Notes: generated by a model from the sequence alone, not told the origin. Positions 26,517-36,984 are shown, counted from the stretch's first letter. The stretch: DNA of 64,000 bases from Laspinema sp963821735 (GCA_963821735.1 CAWGFK010000055.1:806001-870000), one strand, 5' to 3'. Program-made: numbers and translations.

Positions 26517-28135
26517 TCATCTTCTAATTTTAATAATTGTTGGTCCAAATTATTCACATAATTCTGAACAATTTCTTCGGATAAAATTTGCTTGCGGAGG
26601 GCGTCATTTAAAGCGCTTTTCTCCGCCAGCAAGACTTGCCGCCAGACTGCATCCAATTTTCCGCGATCGCCCCCATTCCCATTCTCGGGCCTGATATTAT
26701 AAATATCCCGCAATTGCTTCTCAGCCCCGGCAATTTTTACCTGATAGGAAGCCCGCATTTCCTCATAAATCGACTTGGGTAAAACCCCTGACTTCAGGAG
26801 ATTATTCAACTCTTCTTGAGCCGCTTTAGCCGCCATTAATTGCGCTTGTAATTCCTGAATTCTTTGGCGAAATGCAGAAATTTCCTGAATATTCAACCGT
26901 TTAACCAACCAGGGTAAACTCAATCCCTGTCCCACTAAAGAGAGTAACACTGCCCCAAACAAGAGGGCAATCAGTTGTGACCTTCCCTCTAATGTCGCCG
27001 GTAATGTCAACGCCATCACCATTGACAAAGACCCTTTAATATTTCCCAAAAATAAAACGTGCTTCCACCGCATAGGAATGGGGCGGTCAAACCATTTAAG
27101 GAGGGCTAATAACGGATAAACAGACAATAGTCGCCCCACTTGGTAAGCTAAAATGGCTAACAGGACGGCAGGTAAAGTATTCCACAGGGTGAGAGGATTG
27201 ATTTCTAAACCAATCAGCAAAAAAATAAAGGTATTTACCCCAAATCCCGCATATTCCCAGAAACTATATAAAGCAATCCGATTCGAGGCTGAAGCGGTCT
27301 GTTTTATGCCAATATTGCCCACTAACAAACCGGCAACCACAACGCCAACCACCCCAGAAACTCCGAGTAACTGCCCCAGTTGAAAGGTCCCCAAAGCCAC
27401 GGCAACGCTGAGTAAAATACTGGTCAAGCCATCATCATAACGGGTTAATAAGCCACTACTTAAATAACCCACAATCAAGCCAATTAGGGTTCCGCCCATG
27501 ATGACAATCAAGAGTTGTTGAAGTCCATTAATAAAGGAAAAACTCCCCATAATTTGAACGTTCACTAACAGGGTAAATATCACCAGGGCTACCCCATCAT
27601 TAAACAGACTCTCGCCATTGACAATGGTCGATAATCGACTGGGAACAGAAACCTCTTTAAAAACAGCAATAACCGACACAGTATCGGTAACGGCTAAAAT
27701 CACACCGACTAATAAGGCAGGAATCCAGTCTAATCCTAAGCCGAATTTAACCACCAGTCCGGTGACGCCAAAAGAAACAATCAGGCCCGGACCAGCTAAC
27801 AAGGCAATGGGAACTCTCGTACTGCGTAACCGACTAATATCGGTATTAATTGCGGCTTCAAAGACTAAAATGGGCAAAAATAGGTTTAAAATGAGAGAAG
27901 AATCTAAGCCAATGTTTCCGGGTAAAAATTCGGTGATGGCTAAACCGGCTAAGACTAAACCCGTAACGTAGGGAATTTTAAATCGGCGGGAAAAAATTGC
28001 GACAAAAGTAGCGACTAATAAGAGAATAATCAGAACGATCGCTAATTCCTCAACTCGTCCTGATGGCATGGATGTCCCCGATTCTATTTGGGAAAGAAGA
28101 TGTGGAAAAGGGGCGATGTTAGTCATTAATTCCAT
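26513..28135 (-). CDS. CPA1-family Na+/H+ antiporter
   Basis: About 540 residues. Roughly 12-13 hydrophobic helices contain family motifs FLPILVFEAAIN, the ion-binding region IVNGESLFNDGVALVIF and SGVVGVVVAGLLVGN. A cytoplasmic tail of about 130 residues is a long coiled coil (FRQRIQELQAQLMAAKAAQEEL...). ATG at 28135 starts just before the first helices; the extra 33 residues of the longest frame look non-coding. It exchanges Na+ (or K+) for protons. It is convergent with the TrkA-like gene. Confidence 0.92.
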   Translation of the reverse strand: MELMTNIAPFPHLLSQIESGTSMPSGRVEELAIVLIILLLVATFVAIFSRRFKIPYVTGLVLAGLAITEFLPGNIGLDSSLILNLFLPILVFEAAINTDISRLRSTRVPIALLAGPGLIVSFGVTGLVVKFGLGLDWIPALLVGVILAVTDTVSVIAVFKEVSVPSRLSTIVNGESLFNDGVALVIFTLLVNVQIMGSFSFINGLQQLLIVIMGGTLIGLIVGYLSSGLLTRYDDGLTSILLSVAVALGTFQLGQLLGVSGVVGVVVAGLLVGNIGIKQTASASNRIALYSFWEYAGFGVNTFIFLLIGLEINPLTLWNTLPAVLLAILAYQVGRLLSVYPLLALLKWFDRPIPMRWKHVLFLGNIKGSLSMVMALTLPATLEGRSQLIALLFGAVLLSLVGQGLSLPWLVKRLNIQEISAFRQRIQELQAQLMAAKAAQEELNNLLKSGVLPKSIYEEMRASYQVKIAGAEKQLRDIYNIRPENGNGGDRGKLDAVWRQVLLAEKSALNDALRKQILSEEIVQNYVNNLDQQLLKLEDD

Positions 28136-28804
28136 CACGATTTGAATGAAACTCACGGACAATGGGTCTAAGGTGCGATCGCGACAAAAACCCGGATGGA
28201 AACCTAGAGTTTGGGGCCTTAAATACTCTACCACACCCCAGAAATCTCCTCCGGTCGTCAGAAATTATCACGGATCAGAATCAATGGATCGATCTCCGCT
28301 CAAAAAACGGGACCCGAGGTGGGTCCATCGTGATATTCGGCACCGATCGCCCTCCCCATCTCCGACCCGGGGAGTCAGGAAACCCTGACATTTGACTACC
28401 CTTCGTCATTTCCTTTACCCAAAGGGACCCCCCGTAATCTCACGGATTGTCCTGGAGACTGTTAAATTGATGAAAAATATTGCTGAATCCGAACCCTAGG
28501 GATACGGTTGATTCCTGATAACCCTTCCCCTCTTCCTCGTTCTATTCTCTCAGCCTTTTCTTTCCCCCATTGCCTATAATAGGACGGCATATTTTCCCAA
28601 GATAAAATTAACAGGAATTACCAGAAAAGTCAAGTCCATTTTGAGGAAACTTTGTAAAAGCCTGTTCCCCAATTGAGGCAGTCCAAGGGCGGAAAACTTT
28701 AAGCTTCTTAACCGCAAAAGGACGAGGAGTTAGCTAGGATAAAATGTAATTCTAGGCGGGTCGCAGCCAACCCGCGTAACAACTCAGGAACATAGGAGAA
28801 AGTA
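28136..28804. other. Intergenic region between divergent antiporter and argD
   Basis: About 670 bp with no plausible gene. Short frames in the first 250 bp are Arg/Pro-rich and lack ribosome sites. It must hold the promoters of the antiporter (minus) and argD (plus). AGGAGAAAG immediately before 28805 is the ribosome site of argD. Confidence 0.5.
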
Positions 28805-30076
28805 GTGAGTCCAGAAACCCTCATTTCCCAGCCCAACCTTGCAACGAACCCGTCTGTTTTTGACCCTGCGGAGTTTGATGCAGCGGTGATGACCACTTAC
28901 GGACGCTTTCCCCTGGCCCTAGAACGGGGCCAGGGATGCCGTGTTTGGGATACCGAAGGGCGCGCATACCTGGATTTTGTCGCGGGGATTGCCACCTGTA
29001 CCCTGGGGCACGCGCATCCAGCAATGGTCCAGGCAGTGACGGCACAAATCCAAAAACTGCACCATGTGTCTAACTTGTATTATATTCCCGAACAGGGAGC
29101 ATTAGCCCAGTGGTTGGTGGAGCATTCCTGCGCCGATCGCGTGTTTTTCTGTAACTCCGGTGCAGAAGCGAATGAAGGTGCCATCAAACTCGCCCGCAAA
29201 TACGCTCACACCGTATTAAACATCGATGACCCGGTGATTTTAACCGCCCATGCCAGTTTCCACGGACGCACCCTCGCCACAATTACCGCCACGGGTCAAC
29301 CTAAATATCAGAAGAATTTCGACCCGCTAGTACCCGGGTTTGCTTATGTGCCGTTTAATGATATTGAGGCCATCAAAGCCGCAGTCGCCGAATTCGATGG
29401 GGGCGGAAAACGCCGAGTTACGGCCATTCTCCTGGAAGCGCTACAGGGAGAAGGGGGAGTCCGTCCCGGAGATGTGAGTTACTTCCAGGCCGTCCGCCAA
29501 ATTTGCGATGACTTAGGCATTTTACTGATTTTAGACGAAGTACAGGTGGGAATGGGCCGGACTGGGAAGCTGTGGGGATATGAAAACCTCGGCATTGAAC
29601 CGGATATTTTCACTTCAGCTAAAGGATTGGGCGGGGGAATCCCAATTGGGGCAACATTATGTAAATCCAGTTGTAATGTGTTCCAACCGGGAGATCATGC
29701 CAGCACTTATGGCGGGAATCCCTTCGCCTGTGGGGTGGCCCTCACAGTCTGTCAAACCCTGGAACAGGAGAATTTGTTAGCCAATGCCGCACAACGAGGG
29801 GAACAATTACGCCAGGGATTAGAGGCGATCGCCACTGAATATCCCAATCTGATTGCTGAGGTGCGCGGTTGGGGACTGATTAATGGTTTGGAGTTGTCTG
29901 CCGAAACGGAAATGACTTCGATTGAAATTGTCAAAGCGGCAATGGCAGCCGGATTATTACTGGTTCCCGCAGGACCGAAAGTGGTGCGGTTTGTTCCGCC
30001 TCTGATTGTTACCGAGTCAGAAGTGGATGAAGCATTAGCAACCATTGCCAAGGCGATCGCGCAATTGAGCGCTTAA
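28805..30076 (+). CDS. argD: Acetylornithine aminotransferase
   Basis: A 423-residue class III PLP aminotransferase. Visible features are the substrate-site segment DFVAGIATCTLGHAHP, FCNSGAEANEGAIKLARKY, FHGRTLATITATGQ, the PLP-ring Asp in LILDEVQVGMGRTG, the PLP Lys in TSAKGLGGGIPIGA and STYGGNPFACGVAL. It converts N-acetylglutamate semialdehyde to N-acetylornithine in arginine synthesis. It starts at GTG, preceded by AGGAGAAAGTA. An intrinsic terminator follows at 30089, so it is monocistronic. Confidence 0.94.
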   Translation: MSPETLISQPNLATNPSVFDPAEFDAAVMTTYGRFPLALERGQGCRVWDTEGRAYLDFVAGIATCTLGHAHPAMVQAVTAQIQKLHHVSNLYYIPEQGALAQWLVEHSCADRVFFCNSGAEANEGAIKLARKYAHTVLNIDDPVILTAHASFHGRTLATITATGQPKYQKNFDPLVPGFAYVPFNDIEAIKAAVAEFDGGGKRRVTAILLEALQGEGGVRPGDVSYFQAVRQICDDLGILLILDEVQVGMGRTGKLWGYENLGIEPDIFTSAKGLGGGIPIGATLCKSSCNVFQPGDHASTYGGNPFACGVALTVCQTLEQENLLANAAQRGEQLRQGLEAIATEYPNLIAEVRGWGLINGLELSAETEMTSIEIVKAAMAAGLLLVPAGPKVVRFVPPLIVTESEVDEALATIAKAIAQLSA

Positions 30077-30088
30077 TTCTCACCCCAG

Positions 30089-30118
30089 ACCCGGTTTCAG
30101 TCAGGAAACCGGGTTTTC
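30089..30118 (+). terminator. Intrinsic terminator of argD
   Basis: ACCCGGTTTC pairs perfectly with GAAACCGGGT across AGTCAG, followed by TTTTC. It lies 13 bp past the argD stop. Confidence 0.7.
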
Positions 30119-30317
30119 AGGATTGCTATGACAACAACGGATTAGGTTCAATCTCAAGAGGGAAACAGGAGATTTTGACCCAGCAGGCCGAAGGGTCCCC
30201 TGGGGGGTCAAACCCTCAAATTACTTGTCACTACTGAGTCAAAATCCTATACAATCAATCGAGAAAGAGCGGTTTGCCTCTCAACCCTAAGCCCTAAATC
30301 GGTATTATTAAGTCATC

Positions 30318-32339
30318 ATGGGTCATGAGTCTGTCCAAGACAAGGATAAAAAACCCGATCGCCAGATTACTGCGCCCTCTGTTCCGGTCGCCGATGCATC
30401 CTTGAAGACTCAGGCCGGGGTGGGGAGGACCCCGTTAGAACGAGTGGGCCTCCTGCCCTCCTGGGTGACCTTAGTTCTCGTCATAGCGGCGATCGCCATT
30501 GGCGGATATTCGATTTACACATTATTACAGACCCGACCCGTCGTCGTCACTCAGGACAGAGAAACGCCTCCCCCGATTGAAACGCCTCCCACTCTGCAAT
30601 ATGTGAGTGCCTTGGGACGAGTAGAACCGGCCTCCGAAGTGATTGAAGTCTCAGCACCCAACGCCATGCAGGGAGACCGATTGGGACAATTATTAATCGA
30701 GGAAGGCGATCGCGTGCGTGCAGGTCAAACCATCGCGATTTTAGACAGTCGCGATCGCCTGAGCGCACAACTCGAACAAGCCAAACAACAGGTAAAAATC
30801 GCCCAAGCGAAATTAGCACAAGTCAAAGCCGGGGCCAAAAGTGGTGAGATTGCCGCCCAAGAAGCGGTAATCGCCCGCTTACAGGCCCAGATTCCCCGGG
30901 ATCTGGCGGTTCAGGATGCCACCATCGCTCGTCTTCGTGCTCAGGTGGAAGGGGATATCGCCGCACAAGACGCGACCATTGACCGGGTTTCCGCCCAATT
31001 AGAGGGAAATGTTACTGCTAGGGAAGCCGGGATTTCTCGATTACAGGCGGAACTCCAAGGTCAGATTTTGACTCAAGAGGCGACGATCGCCCGCTTGCAA
31101 GCCGAACTAACAGGCCAAAGGGCGGCCCAACAAGCAACAATTTCTCGCTTAGAATCTCAGATTCAAGGCGATCGCGCCGCACAACAAGCCACAATCGCCC
31201 GATTGCAAGCGGAACGTGATGAGAGACTCGCCGCACAACAAGCGATCATTTCCCAATTGCAGGCAAAACTTGAAAATGCGGGGATAGAGTTCCAACGCTA
31301 CGAGCAACTTTACCAGGAAGGTGCGATTAGTGCCTCGGTTTATGATACTAAACGCCTGGATGTGGAAGTTGCGCTACAAGAGGTGAAAGCCGCGAATGCC
31401 AGACTTGAAGAACTCGATCGCACCACTCGTCAGCAACAGTTAGAAGCGACTGCTACCTTAGAAAAAATTAACGAAACCGGGGCGAAACTCCTGGAGGAAG
31501 CCCGGGCCACTCTCACTAAAATTGAGGGGACCGTGGGGAAACAAATAGAAGAGGCGGTGACCAATTTGCAACGAGTCCGGGCCACGGCAGCGGAACAATT
31601 GCAGGAAGAACAAGCGGTGTTAAATCAACTGGATCGCACGGGTCAAGCGGAACTGAGTGAGGCAGAAGTGACACAGGAACAACTCCAAAACGTGGGTCGG
31701 GAACAACTGAACGAGGCGATCGTCACTCGCGATCGGATTCGGGCGACGGGGGAACAGCAACTCCAGGAAGCCCAATCCATTTTAGAGAGTATTTCCGAAG
31801 TGCGAACCGTGGATGTGCAATTGGCGGAGGCGGAGGTGGATAGTGCGATCGCCGCAGAAGTCGAAGCCCAGGCGCGTCTGGATGAAGCCTACGTGCGCTC
31901 ACCGATTGACGGTCAAGTGCTGGCGATTCAAACGCGACCCGGGGAAAGTATTGCTCAAGATCAAGGCATCGTGGCGATCGCGCAAACGGACCGAATGTTT
32001 GTGGTGGCTGAGGTGTATGAAACCGATATTCGCTATGTGCGATTGGGTCAACGGGTGACCATTACCAGTCAGGCGGTGGATGGAGAATTATTCGGGACTG
32101 TGGATCACATCGGGTTACAAATTGGCAAAAAAGATGTTCTGGATACGGACCCGACGGCGGATACCGATGCCCGAGTGGTGGAAGTGAAAATTCGCCTCGA
32201 CCCCGATGACAGTCAACGAGTTTCAGGGTTAACCAATTTACAAGTGGAGGTGATTATTGCCACCATGTCATCGTCAACGGTTCCCAGCAGCCCTTCCGTT
32301 CCCTTAGATTTACCTGTAACCACTCCCAGAGTAAACTAG
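30318..32339 (+). CDS. devB: DevB-type HlyD-family membrane fusion protein with expanded coiled coil
   Basis: 673 residues, longer than the roughly 450-550 usual for DevB-like adaptors. One N-terminal helix (WVTLVLVIAAIAIGGYSIYTLL) is followed by a lipoyl half-motif (GDRLGQLLIEEGDRVRAGQ), then about 400 residues of heptad-rich coiled coil. A stretch of repeated units of the form AAQxATIxRLQAxL spans about residues 175-320. The second lipoyl half (AYVRSPIDGQVLAIQTRPGE) and beta-barrel follow. It bridges the inner-membrane ABC exporter to a TolC-like channel. First gene of devBCA, 7 bp before devC. Confidence 0.9.
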   Translation: MGHESVQDKDKKPDRQITAPSVPVADASLKTQAGVGRTPLERVGLLPSWVTLVLVIAAIAIGGYSIYTLLQTRPVVVTQDRETPPPIETPPTLQYVSALGRVEPASEVIEVSAPNAMQGDRLGQLLIEEGDRVRAGQTIAILDSRDRLSAQLEQAKQQVKIAQAKLAQVKAGAKSGEIAAQEAVIARLQAQIPRDLAVQDATIARLRAQVEGDIAAQDATIDRVSAQLEGNVTAREAGISRLQAELQGQILTQEATIARLQAELTGQRAAQQATISRLESQIQGDRAAQQATIARLQAERDERLAAQQAIISQLQAKLENAGIEFQRYEQLYQEGAISASVYDTKRLDVEVALQEVKAANARLEELDRTTRQQQLEATATLEKINETGAKLLEEARATLTKIEGTVGKQIEEAVTNLQRVRATAAEQLQEEQAVLNQLDRTGQAELSEAEVTQEQLQNVGREQLNEAIVTRDRIRATGEQQLQEAQSILESISEVRTVDVQLAEAEVDSAIAAEVEAQARLDEAYVRSPIDGQVLAIQTRPGESIAQDQGIVAIAQTDRMFVVAEVYETDIRYVRLGQRVTITSQAVDGELFGTVDHIGLQIGKKDVLDTDPTADTDARVVEVKIRLDPDDSQRVSGLTNLQVEVIIATMSSSTVPSSPSVPLDLPVTTPRVN

Positions 32340-32346
32340 CACGATC

Positions 32347-33507
32347 ATGATGTTTAGAAAAATTCCTTTAGCTTGGTTACAATTGTCTCGGGAAAAAAGC
32401 CGCCTATTGGTGGCGATCGCCGGGATTGCGTTTGCAGATATTTTGATGTTTATGCAGTTGGGTTTTCGCGATGCCCTGTTTGATAGTTCAACTCGGTTGC
32501 ACCAGAGTTTGACGGGAGATATCGTGTTAATCAGTCCGCGATCGCAAGCGTTGATTTCCATGCAGTCTTTTTCCCGACGTCGCCTCTACCAAACCTTGGC
32601 GGTCCCGGAAGTGCAATCAGTCAGTCCGTTGTATCTGGCGATCGGGACTTGGAAAAATCCGGTTAATAAAAGCGATCGCTCGATTTTAGTGTTAGGGATT
32701 GACCCGACTCAATCACCGTTTAAAATGCCAGAAGTTACTGCAAAATTAGATGAAATTAAGCGCTTAGATATTGGGCTATTTGACCGCGATGCTCGTCCAG
32801 AATTCGGACCAATTCCGCAACTGTTGCAAGCAGGTCAGCGGGTGAAAACTGAAGTAGGCGGACGGAGAATTGAAGTCCGGGGATTGTTTAGTTTGGGTGC
32901 TTCTTTTGGGGCCGATGGCAGTTTGATTACCAGTGAATTAACGTTTTTAAGATTGTTTAAACGGCGGAGTATTCATGAGGTGGATGTAGGGTTAATTCAT
33001 TTGAAACCCGGGGCAAATGTGGAAGCAGTCATCGCTCAAATTCAGTCTCGCTTACCCCAGGATGTGCTGGTCCTGAGTCATCAAGGGTTTATTGAGCGTG
33101 AACAGAATTATTGGAGGACTCGGACGGCGATCGGGTTCGTGTTTACCCTGGGGACGATTATGGGGTTTATGGTGGGAATTGCGATCGTTTATCAGATTTT
33201 ATATACCGATGTTGCCAGTCATTTGGCAGAATATGCCACCCTCAAGGCGATGGGATATGCGGATTTGTACTTTGTGGGAGTTGTATTACAAGAAGCGGTG
33301 ATTTTAGCCATTTTGGGGTATATTCCAGCCTTTGCGATCGCCAATTTTTTATTATATACTTTAACTCGTAATGCCACCCGTTTACCCATTGCCATGACCC
33401 CAGAACGGGCAGTTTTGGTTCTGGTTCTCACTTTAATCATGTGCGCCATTTCCGGGGCAGTCGCCTTGCGAAAATTGCGCGATGCCGACCCGGCAGATAT
33501 TTTTTAG
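32347..33507 (+). CDS. devC: DevC-type ABC exporter permease (FtsX/MacB-like)
   Basis: 386 residues with the FtsX/MacB-type layout: one N-terminal helix (LLVAIAGIAFADILMFMQLGF), a periplasmic domain (about 45-265) and three C-terminal helices (about 268-290, 320-340 and 355-375). It pairs with DevA ATPase and DevB adaptor for export of a glycolipid or other compound; in heterocyst formers this complex exports the envelope glycolipid, but many non-heterocystous species also have copies. It overlaps nothing and is 45 bp ahead of devA. Confidence 0.92.
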   Translation: MMFRKIPLAWLQLSREKSRLLVAIAGIAFADILMFMQLGFRDALFDSSTRLHQSLTGDIVLISPRSQALISMQSFSRRRLYQTLAVPEVQSVSPLYLAIGTWKNPVNKSDRSILVLGIDPTQSPFKMPEVTAKLDEIKRLDIGLFDRDARPEFGPIPQLLQAGQRVKTEVGGRRIEVRGLFSLGASFGADGSLITSELTFLRLFKRRSIHEVDVGLIHLKPGANVEAVIAQIQSRLPQDVLVLSHQGFIEREQNYWRTRTAIGFVFTLGTIMGFMVGIAIVYQILYTDVASHLAEYATLKAMGYADLYFVGVVLQEAVILAILGYIPAFAIANFLLYTLTRNATRLPIAMTPERAVLVLVLTLIMCAISGAVALRKLRDADPADIF

Positions 33508-33552
33508 TCCGCGTTTCCCCTAAATTTGGAACAGCTAATAATTCAAGTGATT

Positions 33553-34290
33553 ATGAATGTTAATCCCGCCTCCAGTTTCAACGCTCAAACCGTTTCTTCC
33601 CGGCCCTCTGCGGTGGTAGAAATTGAAAATGTCAATCATTATTTTGGGAAAGGGTCTCTGCGAAAACAGATTTTATTTGAGATTAAATTAACGATTTATT
33701 CGGGAGAAATTGTCTTAATGACCGGACCATCGGGTTCGGGGAAAACCACTTTATTAACCTTAATGGGAGGGTTGCGATCGACCCAAGAAGGGAGTTTGAA
33801 AGTGTGCAATCAACAACTTTGTGGGGCGAGTCCGAACAAATTGGTGCAAGTTCGCCGGAATATTGGGTATATTTTTCAAGCCCATAACTTGTTAAACTGT
33901 TTAACCGCAAGGCAAAATGTTCAAATGTCCCTGGATTTGCATTCTCAACCTGGGGATGAGAGCAAAATGAAAGCCAGGGCGACGGCGATGTTAGAATCGG
34001 TGGGATTAAAGGAATGGGTGGATTATTATCCAGAAAACCTTTCCGGGGGACAAAAACAACGGGTAGCGATCGCCCGTGCATTAGCGAGTCATCCTCAATT
34101 GGTTTTAGCCGATGAACCCACCGCTGCATTGGATAGTAAATCCGGTCGAGATGTGGTAGAACTGATGCAACGTTTGGCAAAAGAACAAGGGTGTACCATC
34201 TTACTGGTGACTCATGACCCCCGAATTTTAGACATTGCCGATCGCATCGTTCAGATGGAAGATGGACGACTCAACGAAGGGAAGGGATAG
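33553..34290 (+). CDS. devA: DevA-type ABC exporter ATPase
   Basis: About 245 residues. Walker A is TGPSGSGKTTLLTLMGGL, the Q loop is in GYIFQAHNLL, the ABC signature is LSGGQKQRVAIARAL, Walker B is LVLADEPTAALD and the switch His is in LVTHDPRI. This is the LolD/MacB-like subclass, which works with FtsX-type permeases such as DevC. ATG at 33553 is preferred; the longest frame starts with TTG at 33526. It is the last gene of devBCA. Confidence 0.94.
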   Translation: MNVNPASSFNAQTVSSRPSAVVEIENVNHYFGKGSLRKQILFEIKLTIYSGEIVLMTGPSGSGKTTLLTLMGGLRSTQEGSLKVCNQQLCGASPNKLVQVRRNIGYIFQAHNLLNCLTARQNVQMSLDLHSQPGDESKMKARATAMLESVGLKEWVDYYPENLSGGQKQRVAIARALASHPQLVLADEPTAALDSKSGRDVVELMQRLAKEQGCTILLVTHDPRILDIADRIVQMEDGRLNEGKG

Positions 34291-34443
34291 GGTCATCACC
34301 GGAAAATAACGGACCTCTGTTAACTTGCTTAACCGGGCGATCGCACGGGGGGATTGTGATAGCTTTGAACACAGACCTTTTGATGAATCCCCCACTCAGA
34401 ATGTTGCATAACAGGATATACCTCCGCCTTGCATCCCTCACCT

Positions 34444-35316
34444 TTAACGACGCGGTTTTTTGCCCGCATTTCCGGGTGTTTTCGTCTTGGTTCCGGGTTT
34501 CCCCCGGCGCGTAGTTGCGCCGGTGATTGAGGTTGCCCCTGTCATCGTGCCTGTATTCGATGTATCTGCAGTGGAAACTCGTCGCGCCGTGGTTGTCCGG
34601 AATGTGACGTTCACCCCTTCATTCGATTGTTCCAGCACTAACAAGGGGGTTGGTTTGGCTTTTTGATCCCAGTGGATGTAAGCCACCCTACCTTGAATCG
34701 TCGGTTGCCAGGTGTCGTGATCATCCCGAGCACTGAGATAGGTTTCCAGACAGTCAATAATTTGGCTAATCGTTTTTGAAGTGGCTTGGGTCGGTAATTT
34801 GGTTAACTTAATTTGAATGCGAAACAAGACTCTTTTCTTCGATTTAGCTACCTCACCCAAATGATATTCCACGTCAAATATTTCATCCACTTGTCGCCCA
34901 GAACCTCGGGTTTCTGCATTCGGACGCAGGGCAACCGAGATTTTTTCTTTCACCTTGACTTTAATTTGATTCACAACGGCAAAGTGGAAGTTTTCTTCCT
35001 CCATCCTCATTCGCAAATAGTCTAAATTAAACTCCCGCGAGTGAATCAGGTCCGGATTTTTTTCCATCTTTGTGATAGTTTCGAGGGAGAGCTTCAGCTT
35101 CTTTTGTAGCTCTTTATTCTTAAATTCATCAAATTTAATCTTTTTCTTGAGCTGGTCCATTTGCACCTTTTGAAACACAAAAGATACTATCAGTAACAGC
35201 AAAAGGCCCCCGGATACTGACATCCACAGTTGATCCGATGAAAGGGGAAATTTGGAGTCATTCGCTTCAGGCGCTTGAGCTAAGGTAGGCTGGACAAGGA
35301 TAATAGGACTTGACAT
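34444..35316 (-). CDS. Hypothetical membrane-anchored coiled-coil protein
   Basis: About 290 residues. An N-terminal region rich in Ala/Pro precedes one membrane helix (WMSVSGGLLLLLIVSFVF), then a Lys/Glu-rich coiled coil (about 52-95), a globular domain (about 100-235, FHFAVVNQIKVKVKEKISVAL...TWQPTIQGRVAYIHW) and a basic Thr/Gly-rich disordered tail ending KKPRR. ATG 35316 has GGGAAAG at ideal spacing, so the upstream extension is rejected. I do not recognise a named family. It is convergent with devBCA. Confidence 0.72.
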   Translation of the reverse strand: MSSPIILVQPTLAQAPEANDSKFPLSSDQLWMSVSGGLLLLLIVSFVFQKVQMDQLKKKIKFDEFKNKELQKKLKLSLETITKMEKNPDLIHSREFNLDYLRMRMEEENFHFAVVNQIKVKVKEKISVALRPNAETRGSGRQVDEIFDVEYHLGEVAKSKKRVLFRIQIKLTKLPTQATSKTISQIIDCLETYLSARDDHDTWQPTIQGRVAYIHWDQKAKPTPLLVLEQSNEGVNVTFRTTTARRVSTADTSNTGTMTGATSITGATTRRGKPGTKTKTPGNAGKKPRR

Positions 35317-35367
35317 AGACTTTCCCTGGTACAACGGCACTTTTTGATAGAGTTCCCCCAAAGGCAT

Positions 35368-36165
35368 CTTTGATATTCATCCCGCAAGTTTTTCACTCCC
35401 TCTCATGGATCAGAGGCCACGAATGAGAGTTGTCAAGTCGGGTAGGATGTTGGGTCTGTCTCTTGAGAGTTCAAACAGAAGGTTAGGAGATGTTCGTCCG
35501 TTTTGCGGCCAACTGCTGGAGACTCAAAATCAACCGAACCGATCGCAATACTCTTACCTTATCTTAACGATTCGCTGACAAGCTGGATCTAAGGGGGTAA
35601 TTTTTCCCAAGCATCGGACTCCCGAATTGGCAAAAAAAGCAAATCCAGCGTCAAGACTGTCTACACCCCGGATGACACCCCACCCCAACTCCAGGACGAT
35701 CCTGCAACTTCTGTATGATGCCCCAGACCGACGAAACAGGGCTATACCTGATTCTGATGGCGAACTCTACTGTAGTTTAGGGCAATTGCTCCGCGATGAA
35801 AAGCGCAGGTCCAAAACCGGGGATTCTGCGCGATCGCCGCAAACTGTGTCGGTCCGGCAGTTGGTCCCTATTAAAGTGGCGAATTGAACTCGCTTTGACC
35901 ACTTCGGTCTTGTTCGAGGCAGCTTTCCCCATTGCATTGAAGCGTTTAAACTCGTTTAAAGGCCATGATTTCCCGGAATTAACTCCAGTAAATTCTAGGG
36001 AATTCCCATTTGAATCAACCGAAATCTGACGGTAATTGTAACCTTTTTTGCGGTTGGGCGACTCGATGCAAACGAATTCATCTCCAAGGATTGACTCCTT
36101 ATTCGTTCCCTTGGTCTCATGTTAAAGGAAAACCCACAGTAATTAAATAGTAGAGTCAGAAATTT
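35368..36165. other. Intergenic stretch, no convincing gene
   Basis: About 800 bp upstream of the HAD gene. A plus-strand frame at 35627-35887 starts with TTG (ATG at 35672), has mixed composition and no recognised motif, so it is not called. AT-rich sequence with likely promoter function for the HAD gene lies in the last 150 bp. Confidence 0.4.
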
Positions 36166-36945
36166 ATGAAATCTTTACCGTTATCTCAACTTCAGACCCA
36201 TCATAGCCTGCAACGGGTGGCAGTGGTGGCAACGGATCTGGATGGGACGCTGACTCACCAGGGGAAATTGACCCCAAGTTTGTTACAAGCATTGGAGGCA
36301 TTAGCGGCAGCATCTGTAGCGGTGGTGATCGTCACCGGACGATCGGCAGGATGGGTGAGTGGGTTAGTCAGTTATCTGCCGGTGGTGGGGGCGATCGCCG
36401 AAAATGGCGGGATTTTTTACCCCAGCAACGGGACTCCCGTCCTGTTAACTGCGATCGCCGATTTAAAAACCCATCGGCAGCAACTAGCGGCAGGATTTGC
36501 TCATCTGTTGACGGAATTTCCCCACCTGCGAGAGACTGAGGATAATCCATTTCGAGTCACAGATTGGACCTTTGAGGTGGCGGGACTAACCTCGGAGAAT
36601 TTGCAGCGATTGAGGGACCTCTGTGCCGAACTGGGTTGGGGATTTACCTTTAGTACAGTTCATTGTCATATCAAACCCCACAAGCAGGATAAGGCAGTGG
36701 CCCTGATGCAAGTGTTGGGCGACTGCTTCCCCGACTACAGCAGCGATCGCGTCATGACGGTGGGGGATAGTCCCAACGATGAGAGTTTATTCGACAACAC
36801 CCTGTTTCCCTTGTCCGTAGGGGTTGCCAATCTGGCTGAATATTTGCCCATCCTCACCCATCACCCCACCTACCTCACGGATTTCCCGGAATCTGAGGGG
36901 TTTTGCGAGTTAGTTCGCGCTATTCTGGCGTCCCCATTGCCTTAA
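36166..36945 (+). CDS. HAD-superfamily hydrolase (sugar-phosphatase-like, Cof type)
   Basis: 259 residues. Motif I is VATDLDGTLTHQGKL with both Asp, motif II is VIVTGRSAG, motif III Lys is in HIKPHKQDKAVAL and motif IV is MTVGDSPNDESLFDN. An alpha/beta cap (C2 type) lies between motifs II and III, as in Cof/SPP-like phosphatases. The substrate is probably a phosphorylated metabolite but cannot be specified. Isolated gene followed by two copies of a hairpin repeat. Confidence 0.9.
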   Translation: MKSLPLSQLQTHHSLQRVAVVATDLDGTLTHQGKLTPSLLQALEALAAASVAVVIVTGRSAGWVSGLVSYLPVVGAIAENGGIFYPSNGTPVLLTAIADLKTHRQQLAAGFAHLLTEFPHLRETEDNPFRVTDWTFEVAGLTSENLQRLRDLCAELGWGFTFSTVHCHIKPHKQDKAVALMQVLGDCFPDYSSDRVMTVGDSPNDESLFDNTLFPLSVGVANLAEYLPILTHHPTYLTDFPESEGFCELVRAILASPLP

Positions 36946-36984
36946 AACAGACCGTCCCCTCTGGATGGAGAGGCGACTGACCTG

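Noticed and set aside
35627..35887. 86-aa plus-strand ORF
   Set aside because: TTG start, no ribosome site, mixed Arg/Pro composition; nothing supports it beyond being open.
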